Source: Methanobrevibacter sp. V74 (lineage in GTDB: Archaea; Methanobacteriota; Methanobacteria; Methanobacteriales; Methanobacteriaceae). From it: a DNA stretch of 64,000 nucleotides. The DNA lies in contig NZ_CAUJAN010000003.1 of NCBI RefSeq assembly GCF_963082495.1, forward strand, positions 62,001 to 126,000, written 5' to 3'. Of the stretch, positions 10,210-23,815 are shown piece after piece. Positions within the stretch are counted from its first letter, which is position 1. Each line of letters opens with the position of its first letter. The notes below the pieces were generated by a model. It was not told the origin of the DNA and did no database searches. It saw nothing but the letters and a program-made list of their open reading frames with translations. Made by a program: the position numbers and the translations under genes.

Positions 10210-10547
10210 AATTTTTCCTCGAATTTTTTGTTAAAAATATATCTAAGAATCCACCGCTGCGATTTATACTATTATCCCCATAGTACAATCTAAATTCAAA
10301 GATATCAATCAGTGATAATAATTAATTAGATAAAATAATTTACCTAAAAGAAGATATCTTGAAATATGATTCAAAACATTGACAAAAAGCACACATAGTC
10401 ATGTTATAAAAAGTACAGATATCTTATGATAGTTTATATTAATACACATTTATAAATGTATTCATTTTTAGCATGAAAATAAAATAAAAAAAAATTTTTA
10501 AAAAAAAAACAAATGAAAAAAATAAAAATTAAAAAATAGCTCAAAAG
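10210..10547. other. Intergenic leader between nusA and rpsL
   Basis: This 338-base AT-rich gap has no coding capacity. On the minus strand an element reading CATTTATAAATGTG (10447-10460) is a good TATA candidate for rpsL transcription, with initiation expected near 10425. The palindrome AGATATCT occurs at 10352-10359 and 10417-10424, and AGATATCA at 10300-10307. The 10417 copy falls near the predicted start of transcription. Poly-A/T runs at 10480-10540 could terminate the upstream nusA transcript. Confidence 0.45.
10447..10460 (-). promoter_or_regulatory. rpsL: TATA box candidate for the rpsL operon
   Basis: The minus strand reads CATTTATAAATGTG here, a near-consensus archaeal TATA element inside the only non-coding gap between nusA and rpsL. 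The leader to the rpsL ATG would be about 215 bases, which is long for an archaeon, so a second and closer promoter is possible. Confidence 0.4.
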
Positions 10548-10979
10548 CTATTTTAAAATAATATTATCAATATTATATTGCCTATTCACTAATAATTTAG
10601 CTCTTTCAATATTGATTCCGTTCTTACCGATAGCGATACGTTTATTGACATTATCTGTCGTGACAATAGCTATTCTCTCACCAGATTGCTTTTGAGATAT
10701 TTTAACAGATTGTAATTTTGCAGGAGATAAACAATTTTTAATAAATTGTATTGGATCATCATCTAACTCTACAATTTCAATACCTTTATCAACTGCTCTT
10801 TGAACTTTAGATACGGAACTTCCTTTTTTACCAATTGCAAGTCCCATGTCACCATTTTTAACTACAAATGTGACTTTTCCACGTTCATCATCGATAATGC
10901 AATCCTTTACCATTGCTCCAGTCATATTTTCAAAAAGAGCTATGAATCTGATTTCATTTGCACTAAATTTAATAGACAC
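10548..10979 (-). CDS. nusA: Archaeal NusA-like RNA-binding protein
   Basis: This 143-residue protein consists of two KH domains only, the archaeal short form of the transcription factor NusA. The KH GxxG loops appear as AIGKKGSSVSKVQRAV and AIGKNGINIERAKLLV. It probably binds nascent RNA and modulates elongation or termination. The GTG start at 10979 follows GAGGT with seven bases spacing. It sits six bases after rpl30e, in the standard archaeal order rpoA2-rpl30e-nusA-rpsL. Confidence 0.94.
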   Translation of the reverse strand: MSIKFSANEIRFIALFENMTGAMVKDCIIDDERGKVTFVVKNGDMGLAIGKKGSSVSKVQRAVDKGIEIVELDDDPIQFIKNCLSPAKLQSVKISQKQSGERIAIVTTDNVNKRIAIGKNGINIERAKLLVNRQYNIDNIILK

Positions 10980-10985
10980 TTAAAT

Positions 10986-11285
10986 CTACCTCAAATCGTC
11001 TAATATTGTAGAATCTCCTGGATCGTTTACGATTAATGTAGCAACTGTGAAAGGTTTACCACAAACAGAACCCAAATCCACACTGCTTCCATCATATACA
11101 ACGGATGGAATTTCGGAAAGATTTGCATAATATTCAACATCTTCAATAATTTCTTTAGGAGCATTAGCAGCAACTACTACAAGTTGGCCTTTTCCTAATT
11201 TTAAAGATTGAATTGATTTTTCAGAGCCTAATGTTACATCTCCAGTGTCAACAGCAACCCTGATTCCTCTATCTACGTCCATCAT
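10986..11285 (-). CDS. rpl30e: 50S ribosomal protein L30e
   Basis: This 99-residue L7Ae/L30e/S12e/Gadd45-family protein has the region GKGQLVVVAANAPKEIIEDVEYYANLS and the VYDGSSVDLGSVCGKPFTVA segment typical of archaeal L30e. It binds kink-turn RNA in the large subunit. GGAGG precedes two tandem ATG codons (11285 and 11282). I kept the first. It is encoded between rpoA2 and nusA, as in other archaea. Confidence 0.95.
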   Translation of the reverse strand: MMDVDRGIRVAVDTGDVTLGSEKSIQSLKLGKGQLVVVAANAPKEIIEDVEYYANLSEIPSVVYDGSSVDLGSVCGKPFTVATLIVNDPGDSTILDDLR

Positions 11286-11293
11286 CTAGCCTC

Positions 11294-12484
11294 CTATTCA
11301 TTTTTATAATCCATTTTGACACCGACGGAACCGGTACCAAGAGGTATTGGTTGTCCAATAATAATATTTTCGATGATACCTGTTAAATCATCCACTTCAC
11401 CACGAATACTTGCGTTAAGTAAATGTTTACCTGTTTCTTCAAAAGCTGCACGAGCTAAAACACTTGATTTTTCACCACTAATACCATGTCTTCCAATGGA
11501 TTTGACATGACCCTCAGAAGTCATAATATCTGCAACTAACATGATATGTCTTACATCAACACTAAGACCTTGTTCAGAAAGGGTATTTTGAGCTTCATTA
11601 ATAATTGATTGGCGAGCTGCTTCAATACCTAAAACTTCGCCGATTTCATGAATATTGTTAGTAGTGGTTCTAATATAGTCAATACCATCCATATCCAGAA
11701 TTTCTTTAAGGTTTGAACCTTCGGTATGTATAATAAATTCTTTATCATCACGACGGATAATGACTTTACCTATATTCTTAATACCACTAATTTGTAAATC
11801 ACGAACTTTATCTGCTAATAAACGAAGTTCACGAATTTCGAATTTGGAATCAGATTTGTCAGATTTTGAAGAAGGAATGACAACTTTATCACCATTGATA
11901 TCGGCTTTTTTGAAATGTTTTTCAATTGCTCTATTAATCTCTTCTCGGTCAAGTCTTTTCTCTTCGATCTTTTTAGAATCTAATTTCGCTTCAACTTCCA
12001 TAGTACCATAGTTTAAGTTGAAATCTAAAAGAATATCATTTATGGTACTTTTACCAATCTGATTGGCTAAAGTTTTGACAAATTCTTCATCGTTACGTTT
12101 TTCTTCATTAAAATAAATATTCATGGTTGGAGTAGCGATATCTTTTCTTGCATCAACAATTTCAATAAGTCTTGGAAGACCTAATGTTACGTTTAACTCA
12201 GTTACCCCTGCATAGTGAAAAGTACGCATAGTCATCTGAGTACCAGGTTCACCTACAGACTGTGCAGCTACTGTTCCAACAGCCTCGCCAGCTTCAACGT
12301 GAGCTCGGTCATAGGCTTGTTTAAGTTTCCTGATAAGTTCAGCTAATTCATCGTCAGTTAACTCACTTTTAATATAAGCTTTTGATAAATCTTCAATATA
12401 ACTTTCTGGAAAATCAATACCTAAATTTTCATCATCATTAAGCTGAGTAATAGTTTCTATTACTTTAGTTTCAATATCATCCAT
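11294..12484 (-). CDS. rpoA2: DNA-directed RNA polymerase subunit A''
   Basis: This 396-residue protein is the C-terminal part of the split RNA polymerase largest subunit. The trigger-loop region appears as [24 protein letters not shown] near residues 63-87. The C-terminal [20 protein letters not shown] and GQPIPLGTG motifs are present. With A' it forms the catalytic core. GGTG lies before the ATG. It follows rpoA1 by eight bases and precedes rpl30e by eight, within the polymerase operon. Confidence 0.97.
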   Translation of the reverse strand: MDDIETKVIETITQLNDDENLGIDFPESYIEDLSKAYIKSELTDDELAELIRKLKQAYDRAHVEAGEAVGTVAAQSVGEPGTQMTMRTFHYAGVTELNVTLGLPRLIEIVDARKDIATPTMNIYFNEEKRNDEEFVKTLANQIGKSTINDILLDFNLNYGTMEVEAKLDSKKIEEKRLDREEINRAIEKHFKKADINGDKVVIPSSKSDKSDSKFEIRELRLLADKVRDLQISGIKNIGKVIIRRDDKEFIIHTEGSNLKEILDMDGIDYIRTTTNNIHEIGEVLGIEAARQSIINEAQNTLSEQGLSVDVRHIMLVADIMTSEGHVKSIGRHGISGEKSSVLARAAFEETGKHLLNASIRGEVDDLTGIIENIIIGQPIPLGTGSVGVKMDYKNE

Positions 12485-12492
12485 AGTTACAC

Positions 12493-15273
12493 CTATTTGC
12501 TTTCCATTCTTATTTCATCAATGAGTTTATTTAATTCAGCTGGTTTACCAAAGTCTGATTTTGCAGGATCCACCCCATCTTCCCCAAACATGGTTTGGAT
12601 AACATTGCCCTGATTATCGGTAACAAGTCCAGATGGTTTTACTTTTAAATCTTGAAGCGCATTTACAAGTCTTCTTTGCATGTAACCAGATTGAGCAGTA
12701 CGAATAGCTGTATCTACAAGACCTTCTCTTCCTCCCATTGCGTGGAAGAAGAACTCAATAGGGTCAAGTCCAGATTTATAACTTGAGTGTACAAATCCTT
12801 TCGCCTTTGCTCCTAACTCACCTTTTTTAAAGTGAGGTAATGTACGGTTTAAGTATCCTCTTTCAATACGTCCACCCCTAACCGCTTGTTGTCCTACACA
12901 AGCGGTAATTTGAGTAAGGTTCAACATGGATGCTCTTGCACCAGTACGTGCCATTACTACAGAGTGGTTTTCAATTGCCATTACATGTTCATATGGATCA
13001 TCATCAGATTGTTTACCCATAGTGAGGTAATTTTCAGCAATACTACCAGACATGTCCCTAGCTTCCCCTAGAACTTGCATAATTTTCATCTCTAAGGTTT
13101 CTTCTAAACTTCTGCCAGGTAAAGCTTGGAGATACCCTTCTTCGTAAGATTCTACAAGTTTATCTACTTCGGCCATCTTTTTATCCAAGTGCTCATTAAT
13201 ACGGTCTTTAGCCTCTTCAGGAATTTCTTCATCATTTAAGGAAGTTGTAATTCCTGTTTTCATGATTCCGCAGATAGCTAAATCGGTTGATCTATCTAAA
13301 AAGTCTTTTGCTCTTCCAGGACCATATTCTTTAACAATTTTATCTAAGATTTTACCTGAAAATGAACCATAAGCAGCTTCATCAATTACACCTTGTTTGA
13401 GAATACCATTTTTAATAACAACGGTTTCATCACTTTCAGGGTATACTGCAGGACATTTAGAAATTTCAGCACTGTAAGATAAATTTAAATCATTTGGTAA
13501 TAATAATGAGAACAGTTCTTTACCTGTCCACATTGCACCTTTATCTTTGTAGATGTAAGATTCCTCAATATCCTGAGGGATTTCACTATCAGATTTTAAA
13601 TCAAGCCCGGTTTTTAAAACCCATTGCCCACCTTTGAATTCAGGTAGTGCTAAGTGAGATTTTCTGATAATCTGTAAAGCTTGTTCTTCTGTGAATTCAA
13701 CTCCATCACGAGTTAACAAGTATGCTCCACTAATGTGGTCGTGAATAGCACCGATAATTGGTCCTCCGAACCTTGGAGACAAAATGTGCTCTTGTACACG
13801 CATTAATGATTTAGCTTCCGCTCTTGATTCATCAGTCTGGAATACATGCATATTCATTTCGTCACCATCGAAATCCGCATTGTATGGAGGGCATACACAT
13901 AAGTTTAATCTGAAAGTTTTATAAGGTAAAACCTTAACTTCATGTGCCATCATACTCATTCTGTGCAATGAAGGCTGACGATTGAATAAAACCATATCCC
14001 CATCTTTTAAATGTCTTTCTACGATGAAACCAGGTTCTAACTGTTCAAGAATTAATTCAATAGTTTCCTCATTACGTATTCTGATTTTTCTTCCATCTGT
14101 TCTGATTACATAATTTGCACCAGGGTGAACATTAGATCCGTTTTTAATGTATTTAATCATTTCATCAATGTTCCATTCATTTACATAAACCGGTACTGTT
14201 ACTTCTTTTGCAATCATTTCTGGAACTCCGACCTCGTTAATACTGATATTTGGATCTGGAGAAATTACAGTACGTGCAGAAAAGTTCACACGTTTACCGG
14301 ATAAGTTAGAACGGAAACGTCCTTCTTTACCTTTAAGTCTTTGAGTTAAAGTTTTTAAAGGTCTTCCAGATCTGTGTCTTGCAGGCGGAACACCACTAGC
14401 TTCATTATCAAAGTAAGTAGTAACGTGATATTGTAATAATTCCCATAAGTCTTCAACGATTAATTGTGGAGCTCCAGCTTCCATATTTTCAAGTAAACGT
14501 TGATTAATACGTAAAATATCTACTAATTTATGAGTTAAATCATCTTCAGATCTCTCACCGGTATCTAATGTAATTGAAGGCCTTACAGTTACTGGTGGAA
14601 CAGGCAATACGGTTAAAACTAACCATTCAGGTCTTGCAACTTCAGGGTTTACACCTAAAACAAAAGAATCAGCATCAGTAATTCTTTCAAGTCTTTCACG
14701 GACTTCAGAAGCGGTTAATTTATAATCACCTTGACGAATAGTAACAGGTTTATCTAATACAATTGCTTCTTGAGGTGCGCCACAATGAGGACAACAATAT
14801 TTAGGGTCAACTTCCTCATCTTCATCAGGCATTGTTTTTAATTCCCGTTTAGCTACTTTATAAACTTCTTTTAAGATACTACTCAAACTTTCACGATTAT
14901 CCATTGCTTCCTGAATTTTTTCAGTGAAATATGCGATTTGTTCATCGTTTAAAAGAACACGGCCACATTCATTACAAGTTGAACGTAAAATTTTGTGAAT
15001 AATATCACCAAAACCAATGTGAATAACTGGTCTTGCAAGTTCAATACTGCCGAAATGTCCTTGACAATCCCCACCTCTAAATCCACAAGTTCTACAAACT
15101 AAACTTGGATCAATAACACCTAAACGAGGATCCATTAAACCTTTTTCAATAGGAAAACCATCATCCTCATAAGTATCAGGAGTTTCAACAGTCACAACAG
15201 ACATGGCACGAATATCCTCAGGAGACATTAGCCCAAAGTTGATTTGCTCAATTTTTTTTATAAATCCTTTCAA
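12493..15273 (-). CDS. rpoA1: DNA-directed RNA polymerase subunit A'
   Basis: This 926-residue protein is the N-terminal part of the largest subunit. The catalytic metal-binding motif [10 protein letters not shown] lies near residue 466. The N-terminal zinc site [14 protein letters not shown] is near 60-73, with a second site CCPHCG. Bridge-helix-like [21 protein letters not shown] lies near 855. Length and motifs match archaeal A'. The TTG start at 15273 follows AGGAGC with seven bases spacing. It is co-transcribed with rpoB1 upstream (26-base gap) and rpoA2 downstream. Confidence 0.97.
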   Translation of the reverse strand: MKGFIKKIEQINFGLMSPEDIRAMSVVTVETPDTYEDDGFPIEKGLMDPRLGVIDPSLVCRTCGFRGGDCQGHFGSIELARPVIHIGFGDIIHKILRSTCNECGRVLLNDEQIAYFTEKIQEAMDNRESLSSILKEVYKVAKRELKTMPDEDEEVDPKYCCPHCGAPQEAIVLDKPVTIRQGDYKLTASEVRERLERITDADSFVLGVNPEVARPEWLVLTVLPVPPVTVRPSITLDTGERSEDDLTHKLVDILRINQRLLENMEAGAPQLIVEDLWELLQYHVTTYFDNEASGVPPARHRSGRPLKTLTQRLKGKEGRFRSNLSGKRVNFSARTVISPDPNISINEVGVPEMIAKEVTVPVYVNEWNIDEMIKYIKNGSNVHPGANYVIRTDGRKIRIRNEETIELILEQLEPGFIVERHLKDGDMVLFNRQPSLHRMSMMAHEVKVLPYKTFRLNLCVCPPYNADFDGDEMNMHVFQTDESRAEAKSLMRVQEHILSPRFGGPIIGAIHDHISGAYLLTRDGVEFTEEQALQIIRKSHLALPEFKGGQWVLKTGLDLKSDSEIPQDIEESYIYKDKGAMWTGKELFSLLLPNDLNLSYSAEISKCPAVYPESDETVVIKNGILKQGVIDEAAYGSFSGKILDKIVKEYGPGRAKDFLDRSTDLAICGIMKTGITTSLNDEEIPEEAKDRINEHLDKKMAEVDKLVESYEEGYLQALPGRSLEETLEMKIMQVLGEARDMSGSIAENYLTMGKQSDDDPYEHVMAIENHSVVMARTGARASMLNLTQITACVGQQAVRGGRIERGYLNRTLPHFKKGELGAKAKGFVHSSYKSGLDPIEFFFHAMGGREGLVDTAIRTAQSGYMQRRLVNALQDLKVKPSGLVTDNQGNVIQTMFGEDGVDPAKSDFGKPAELNKLIDEIRMESK

Positions 15274-15299
15274 TGTATTGGCTCCTTTAATAATTTATA

Positions 15300-17605
<2,306 letters not shown>

Positions 17606-17606
<1 letters not shown>

Positions 17607-19159
17607 CACACCTCCTTGATCAATTCAACATCCATTGCTTCAATCACGTCAATAATCTCTTGTTCATCTGAACCTTCAGAGATATTACACAATAAAGCCA
17701 AGTTCTTTACCAAACCACAGTTAGGTCCTTCTGGGGTTTCGTTTGGACATATTTTTCCAAATTGAGTTGGGTGCAAATCTCTTGCTTCAAAGTGAGGTTG
17801 ACTTCTTGTTAACGGAGATACAACACGTCTTAAATGAGAAAGGGTTCCCATATAACTGGTTCTGTCTAATAATTGACTTACACCAGCTCTTCCACCAACC
17901 CAATTTCCGGTAGCAATAGCATGTTTAATATTTTCAGTTAAAACATCACTTCTAACAGCTTGTTTAATTGAAAGCTCTTTACCACGAGAAAGACTTCTTT
18001 CAAGTTGATAACTCATATCCCTAGTTAAGTTTGTAAATGCAACTCTGAATAAATCTTCCATTAAATCTCCAGAAACTCTGAGTCTTTTATTTGTATAGTG
18101 GTCCTTATCATGGGGCTCTCTTTTTTGTTCAATGACTTCTAATAACATTTCAGTCATTTCAGCTAAGTATATAGCCTTATCATAACATCTTTCCTCTTCA
18201 GTACCCATGTGAGGCAATAAATAACGATTTACAACATCACGAGCACGTTTTAAACGATAATCCTTAGGCATATTTTTTGCTACTCTATTACCAATATATT
18301 TAATGGCGGCAAGCTGCAAATAATCCCTTCTTTCATCAAAAGACATGCCATCCATTTCATTTTGATCTAATTTTAATGATTCAGAAGATACTTGTAAATC
18401 GTCTGCAATCATCATTTGGAAGTTATTATCATCTGAAATCGCTGTAATAATCTCTTCATCAGTGGCTAATCCAAGAGCCCTTAATAAAATAACTAATGGA
18501 ATTTCACCTGGAAGGTAAGGGAATGAAATTCTTAAAAATACTCCATTTTTACGTGGTTTTTTATATTCAAGAGTGATTCTTGCTCTGAAACCACTTTTAA
18601 TAGAAGTAACAACAGCTTTTGCATGTCTGTCTTCAGGTTCATCAAAACGCTCAAGAATAATTTTATTTGGAGCGATTTCTTCCATTGTAACAACAGCTCT
18701 TTCAGAACCATTTACAATAAAGTATCCTCCTAAATCTTGAGGGTCTTCATGTTTCTCAATTAATTCTTCACGACCAAGTCCATTGAGATGGCAAATGTCA
18801 GATTTAAGCATGACCGGTAATTCACCAATGTATACTTCTTCAAGTTCATTATCTTCTCCTTCTCCATTTAAAGCCATTTCAAGGTACATGTCTGCAGAAT
18901 AGTTTAAATTTCTAAGTCTCGCTTCAGTTGGATCGATTTCACTATAAGAACCGTCCGCCTCTTTATTTGATGGTTTTTCAATACGTACTTTACCAGTTTT
19001 TAAAGTGTATTTACCATCATCTAAAGTGATAGGTTCGGTAATATCAATGATATTTTGAATTCTATTATTCACAAAATCATTGTATGACTTAATATGATGA
19101 TCCACTAAATCATATTTGTCAAAAAATGCATCAACTAATTTCCAATTATTCTCTGTCAT
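17606..19159 (-). CDS. rpoB2: DNA-directed RNA polymerase subunit B''
   Basis: This 517-residue protein is the N-terminal half of the second-largest subunit. It contains the protrusion/lobe regions and ends with the fork-loop region TSYMGTLSHLRRVVSPLTRSQPHFEARDLHPTQFG, followed by CPNETPEGPNCGLVKNLAL. GGAGG ATATCC ATG gives a strong start. The stop overlaps the rpoB1 ATG by one base. A 249-base gap separates it from rpoH upstream and may contain an additional promoter. Confidence 0.97.
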
Positions 19160-19408
19160 GGATATCCTCCAGCAATTACGTACGCAATAAAAATAATTAA
19201 CTAAATAAAAATAAAATTCAATTAGGATTAAACCTAAGTTTAACTAATTCATTTAATCATTATTCTTAATTTACTCATAACTATCTCCCATTAAGATAAT
19301 TCCTCTCAAACTAAGTTCAAATTTATTATAATGAATTTCTAAAAAAACAAAAAAATACAGAAATTATACTATATTAAATTTCACAACTCTAAATTTATAT
19401 AAAAACGA

Positions 19409-19642
19409 TTAATCTTCTACAATCCTATAGGTTACAAATACCCCAGCGGTTTGACTTTCACGAGTTATTCTTAAAATATTTCCAGGTTCAGCACCAATAG
19501 CTTTCACAACAGGGTCATCAGATTTAATTTTAGGAAGATCTTTAAAATCATAATCTACTTCGCTAAATTCATCTGAAATTTCACCATCAGTCATGATTTC
19601 ATGCTTTGGTACAAGCATATGGTCTTGAATATCAATTTTCAA
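19409..19642 (-). CDS. rpoH: DNA-directed RNA polymerase subunit H
   Basis: This 77-residue small subunit (eukaryotic Rpb5 C-terminal homologue) starts with DHMLVPKHEI, the family hallmark, and ends with the GxxxRITRESQTAGVFVTYRIV core. It starts at TTG 19642, preceded by GGAGG with seven bases spacing. It heads the polymerase operon and lies 43 bases after the tRNA-Lys gene on the same strand. Confidence 0.95.
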   Translation of the reverse strand: MKIDIQDHMLVPKHEIMTDGEISDEFSEVDYDFKDLPKIKSDDPVVKAIGAEPGNILRITRESQTAGVFVTYRIVED

Positions 19643-19684
19643 ATTTTTTCCTCCAGATAGAAAAGTTAAAATATAAAATTAGAA

Positions 19685-19758
<74 letters not shown>

Positions 19759-19787
19759 ATATGATATATTCACTATTTAGATATGAG

Positions 19788-19859
19788 CGCCCTGGCCGGG
19801 ATTTGAACCCGAGTCGCGGGCTCGACAGGCCCACATGATAGCCCCTACACCACCAGGGC
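19788..19859 (-). tRNA. tRNA-Asp (GUC)
   Basis: The 72-base gene has acceptor GCCCTGG/CCAGGGC and anticodon stem-loop TGGGC-CTGTCGA-GCCCG (anticodon GTC). The T-arm loop is TTCAAAT and the discriminator is G. No intron and no encoded CCA. It lies 29 bases from tRNA-Lys. Confidence 0.94.
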
Positions 19860-19978
19860 ATATCCTCAAATAGTAATAATACACTAACAATTAATATAAT
19901 TTTCATTATATATAAATGTTTTGGAAAAATCACATTTTTTTACAAAAATACATATGATTTCAAATAAATAAATTGAAA

Positions 19979-20052
<74 letters not shown>

Positions 20053-20056
20053 ACAA

Positions 20057-20131
<75 letters not shown>

Positions 20132-20250
20132 ACATACAATATGTACGTGGACAACATACTAATAGTAATATATTTTTATAAGTATATAAACATTTCGATA
20201 ATTTAACCTATATTCTATAAAAAACATGCATATAAAAATTATTAATTAAA

Positions 20251-20324
<74 letters not shown>

Positions 20325-20404
20325 AAGATGTTAATATTATAGAACACTATAATTTATCTTAGAAGTTATTTAAATACTTTACTATAAATGTACCATTTTC
20401 ATTA

Positions 20405-20416
20405 AAATTTAAATAT
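20405..20416 (+). promoter_or_regulatory. thiM: TATA box candidate for thiM-thiE
   Basis: AAATTTAAATAT is centred about 30 bases before the thiM ATG at 20440, and no Shine-Dalgarno precedes that ATG. Together these suggest a leaderless or nearly leaderless transcript. No TPP-riboswitch-like conserved core is seen in the 115-base gap. Confidence 0.45.
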
Positions 20417-20439
20417 TAAAAAATTTATAATTAATAATC

Positions 20440-21306
20440 ATGATAAATAACAAAAACGATTTACTTAATAAAATAGATACCACATTGAAAAATATTAAAG
20501 AAAAAAATGCATTGACCCATTGTATAACTAATTCAGTTACTATTAATGATTGTGCAAATGCAGTTCTTGCAATTGGCGGATCCCCATTTATGGCAGAAGA
20601 TAGCGAAGAACTTGAAGAAGTAGTAACAATAGCCGACGTATTAGTGATCAATATTGGAAAATTAAGTAAGGATCAAATTGAATCAATGAATATAAGTTCA
20701 AAAACAGCAAATAAAACCAATACTCCAATAATTTTAGACCCCGTAGGGGTTGGAGTAACAGAACTTAGAAACAAAACAACACTTGATTTAATTGAAAACT
20801 ATGAAATTACTGCAATACGTGGAAATATAAGTGAAATAAAAGCAATAGCTAAATTGGTGGGAGTATTAGATGAAAGCAACACTGCAAAAGGTGTTGATGT
20901 TAATGCTGATGACATAATTACTGAAAAAAACTTAAAAGCAAATGGAGATTTAATATGCACACTTGCAAAAAAATTAAATACAGTGATTTTAGCAAGTGGC
21001 CCTCTTGATATCTTAAGTGACGGTACAACAACTGTCGTAATTGACAATGGAGATGAAATGATGGCATTGATCACTGGAAGTGGGTGTATGTTATCATCAA
21101 TTGTTGGAAGTTGCATTGGAGGATCAAATGCCTTTGATGGAAGTCTTGTCGCAATTTTGGCTATGAATATTGCTGGTGAAAAAGCAAAGGCAAAAGTAGA
21201 TGAAAAAAATGAAGGAACCGGATCATTTAGAGCATATTTAATTGATTATCTCTACAAAACAAACAGTGAAACTTTAGTAAATGAAGCAAATATCAAGATA
21301 TTATGA
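20440..21306 (+). CDS. thiM: Hydroxyethylthiazole kinase
   Basis: This 288-residue ribokinase-like enzyme phosphorylates 4-methyl-5-(2-hydroxyethyl)thiazole for thiamine salvage. Characteristic blocks are LTHCITNSVTINDCANAVLAIGGSPFM near residue 25, PIILDPVGVG near 98 and the catalytic ITGSGCMLSSIVGS near 216. The anion-hole cysteine sits in the last block. Its TGA overlaps the thiE ATG (ATGA), so the two are coupled. The protein is slightly longer than the usual ~270 residues because of an insertion after residue 140. Confidence 0.94.
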   Translation: MINNKNDLLNKIDTTLKNIKEKNALTHCITNSVTINDCANAVLAIGGSPFMAEDSEELEEVVTIADVLVINIGKLSKDQIESMNISSKTANKTNTPIILDPVGVGVTELRNKTTLDLIENYEITAIRGNISEIKAIAKLVGVLDESNTAKGVDVNADDIITEKNLKANGDLICTLAKKLNTVILASGPLDILSDGTTTVVIDNGDEMMALITGSGCMLSSIVGSCIGGSNAFDGSLVAILAMNIAGEKAKAKVDEKNEGTGSFRAYLIDYLYKTNSETLVNEANIKIL

Positions 21307-21923
21307 AAAACCTAAATTTATCACTATACCTTGTCACAGATGAAAACGATGATGAAGAAAAATTCCTAAAAACTATTGAAGATGCAATTAACGGCGGAGT
21401 TAGTGTAGTCCAAATTAGAGAAAAAACAAAAGATACCTTAGACTTTTATAATTTAGCCTTAAAAGTTAAAGAGATTACTGCAAAATATAATGTGCCGTTA
21501 ATTATCAACGATAGAGTTGATGTGGCATTAGCAATTGATGCTGATGGAGTTCATATTGGACAATCAGATATGCCCTGTGATGTTACCCGTAAATTAGTAG
21601 GTCCAAATAAAATTGTAGGAGTTTCCGCCGCCACTATTGATGAAGCTAAAAAAGCCGAAAAAGATGGTGCGAATTATATTGGAACTGGAGCAGTATTTCC
21701 AACTGCAACAAAAGATGATGCTCCAAAAATAACAAAAAAGGATTTAAAAGAAATTGTAGAATCAATTAATATTCCCGTAGTGGCTATTGGAGGAATAACC
21801 TTAGATAATGCTTCTGAACTAACCAATACTGGAATAAAAGGACTATCTGTTGTAAGTGCAATTATGAGCTCTGATAATCCTAGAGAATCTGCAGAAAAAC
21901 TATTAAATATTTTTAATAGTTAA
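21303..21923 (+). CDS. thiE: Thiamine-phosphate synthase
   Basis: This 206-residue TIM-barrel enzyme joins HMP-PP and thiazole phosphate to give thiamine phosphate. It shows VVQIREKTKD, LIINDRVDVALAIDADGVHIGQSDMP and GTGAVFPTATKDDAP, with AIGGI near the C-terminus, all ThiE hallmarks. It starts within the thiM stop, and its own end overlaps the 3' end of the convergent pgk gene by four bases. Confidence 0.95.
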   Translation: MKNLNLSLYLVTDENDDEEKFLKTIEDAINGGVSVVQIREKTKDTLDFYNLALKVKEITAKYNVPLIINDRVDVALAIDADGVHIGQSDMPCDVTRKLVGPNKIVGVSAATIDEAKKAEKDGANYIGTGAVFPTATKDDAPKITKKDLKEIVESINIPVVAIGGITLDNASELTNTGIKGLSVVSAIMSSDNPRESAEKLLNIFNS

Positions 21924-23137
21924 TCTTTACTATTTTTTAGAGCTTCAACAGCAGCTAATTTTTTACCTGCCAACATGCTAATACAAGCTCCGCCACCACT
22001 GCTTACATGGCTCATTTGATCTTCACAACCCAGTCCGGCAGTAGCGGCTGCAATATGCCCTCCACCGATAAGTGAAAAACCTTCTGAAGATGCAATAGCA
22101 TTAACTAAATCTTCGGTACCCATTGCAAAATCAGGATCTTCAAATACTCCTGCAGGACCATTAGCAAATATAGTTTTAGCATTTCTTATTTCTTTAGCAT
22201 AATACTCAATTGTTTTAACACCAATATCAAATATGGATTCATTTGGAATTTCGGCAGAATCAATATCTACCCTATTTCCACCAATATTGCATGCAACATC
22301 AACAGGATATTTTACCTTATTGCCAAATCTATCAATCAACTCTTTTGATTTAGCGAGCATATCCTCATATCCCCTATTTATAATAAATTTTTTATTAACT
22401 TCACCAATATCTACACCTGATGCCCACAAAACAATGTTTCCAACAATACCTGTTGTTAAAATTGAATCAGCAGTTCCATTGCTTAAAACATTTTCCATAA
22501 CTTCAATGGAATCATCAGGTTTCATTCCGCCCAATAAGAACACACAGGGATGTTCGACATTATCAAGGGCATCCTGAATTATAGTTAATTCTTTTTCCAT
22601 GACCCTGCCTGCTGCAGAAGGAGTATCTACAGTAAAACCAACCAATGATGCTTGAGAACGGTGAGCTGCTGCAAATGCATCATTTATAAAATAATCAATT
22701 AATGGAGATAAATTACGTATGATTAATGACTTTGATTGTTCTTCTGGAGTTCTGGAAAGGGTTTCTTCAGAAAAAAATCTTGCATTTTCAAGTAAAAGAA
22801 TTTCATGAGGTTTTAAAGATTTAATTGCTTCTTTTGCAGAATTTGAAAACAATGCGTCTATATATTTAACCCTCAAGTTTAAAATATCAGATAGAGCATC
22901 AGCATGTTGAGATAAAGTTGTGAAATCCTGTTTACCCGGACGTGACTGATGGGCAAGCAATACAACTTTAGCACCTTTATTTGATAATTCTTTAATAGTT
23001 TGAGCATGTAATTTTAATCTAGTATCATCTAAAATAATTCCAGAACCCGGATCCACAGGCGAGTTAATATCAATTCTCACAAGGACTGTTTTATTTTCAA
23101 CATCAAAATCATCTATCGTATTAAATTCTTTAACCAT
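21920..23137 (-). CDS. pgk: Phosphoglycerate kinase
   Basis: This 405-residue protein is an archaeal phosphoglycerate kinase of gluconeogenesis/glycolysis. It begins with TVLVRIDINSPVDPG, carries VVLLAHQSRPGKQDF and LLLENARFFSEE, and ends with the nucleotide-site region FSLIGGGHIAAATAGLGCEDQMSHVSSGGGACISMLAGK. Length fits archaeal forms. It is ten bases downstream of tpiA, with which it presumably forms an operon. Confidence 0.96.
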   Translation of the reverse strand: MVKEFNTIDDFDVENKTVLVRIDINSPVDPGSGIILDDTRLKLHAQTIKELSNKGAKVVLLAHQSRPGKQDFTTLSQHADALSDILNLRVKYIDALFSNSAKEAIKSLKPHEILLLENARFFSEETLSRTPEEQSKSLIIRNLSPLIDYFINDAFAAAHRSQASLVGFTVDTPSAAGRVMEKELTIIQDALDNVEHPCVFLLGGMKPDDSIEVMENVLSNGTADSILTTGIVGNIVLWASGVDIGEVNKKFIINRGYEDMLAKSKELIDRFGNKVKYPVDVACNIGGNRVDIDSAEIPNESIFDIGVKTIEYYAKEIRNAKTIFANGPAGVFEDPDFAMGTEDLVNAIASSEGFSLIGGGHIAAATAGLGCEDQMSHVSSGGGACISMLAGKKLAAVEALKNSKD

Positions 23138-23146
23138 TTTTTCACT

Positions 23147-23815
23147 CTATAATTTACTAACCAAATCAAGTAATGCATCTTTTGGACTTTCCGCTTTAAT
23201 TATCCCAGATGCAAGTAATACTCCATCAGCACTTAAATCCATAGCCGCTTTCATATCCTCGCCAGTTGTAATGCCCGCACCACATAACACTTTAACATTC
23301 TTATTAATTGCTTTAACTTCTTTTACAGTATCTTCAACAACTTCAGGTTGAGCCTGAGATACTGGAATTCCAGTGCCAATGAGTTCTGGCGGTTCCACAG
23401 CAACAGCATCCGGAGTAAGAGTAGCCACTGCTTTTGAAGTTTCTAAATTATTTGTACAAACACATGATTCAATTTCATTTTCTCTGCACAATTTTACTAC
23501 TTCAGCAATATCCGCCAATTTCATTCTTTGTTCTGAATGATTAATTAGTGACCCGCTGATTCCAGCTTCAATTAAAGTGCTAATTAAATTAGATCCAGTA
23601 TGGCCCCCTGGAGAAACAGCATCAATGTGTTGAGCAAAAAGAGGTAATGAAGTTTCTTCACTAATTCTATAAATATCTGCAGATTGTGGAACTGCAACCA
23701 TAGCAATTCCAGATTCATTAGAAGCACTTTCCAAGTCATGTGCCAGTTCTAAAGCATTTAACCCACTTGATTCCAAATAAGTTTTATAATTTAATATTAC
23801 AATTGGAGTGTCCAT
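23147..23815 (-). CDS. tpiA: Triose-phosphate isomerase (archaeal type)
   Basis: This 222-residue short archaeal TIM interconverts DHAP and glyceraldehyde 3-phosphate. Seen are LNYKTYLESSG at the start, LINHSEQRMKL (catalytic His) near residue 93, VAVEPPELIGTG (catalytic Glu) near 134 and the phosphate-binding CGAGITTGEDMKAA near 175. It is followed by pgk in the same direction. Confidence 0.95.
   Translation of the reverse strand: MDTPIVILNYKTYLESSGLNALELAHDLESASNESGIAMVAVPQSADIYRISEETSLPLFAQHIDAVSPGGHTGSNLISTLIEAGISGSLINHSEQRMKLADIAEVVKLCRENEIESCVCTNNLETSKAVATLTPDAVAVEPPELIGTGIPVSQAQPEVVEDTVKEVKAINKNVKVLCGAGITTGEDMKAAMDLSADGVLLASGIIKAESPKDALLDLVSKL

Noticed and set aside
20325-20439. TPP riboswitch before thiM
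   Set aside because: The gap is short and AT-rich and lacks the conserved CUGAGA-type core. The TATA box lies about 30 bases from the ATG, leaving no room for an aptamer in the leader.
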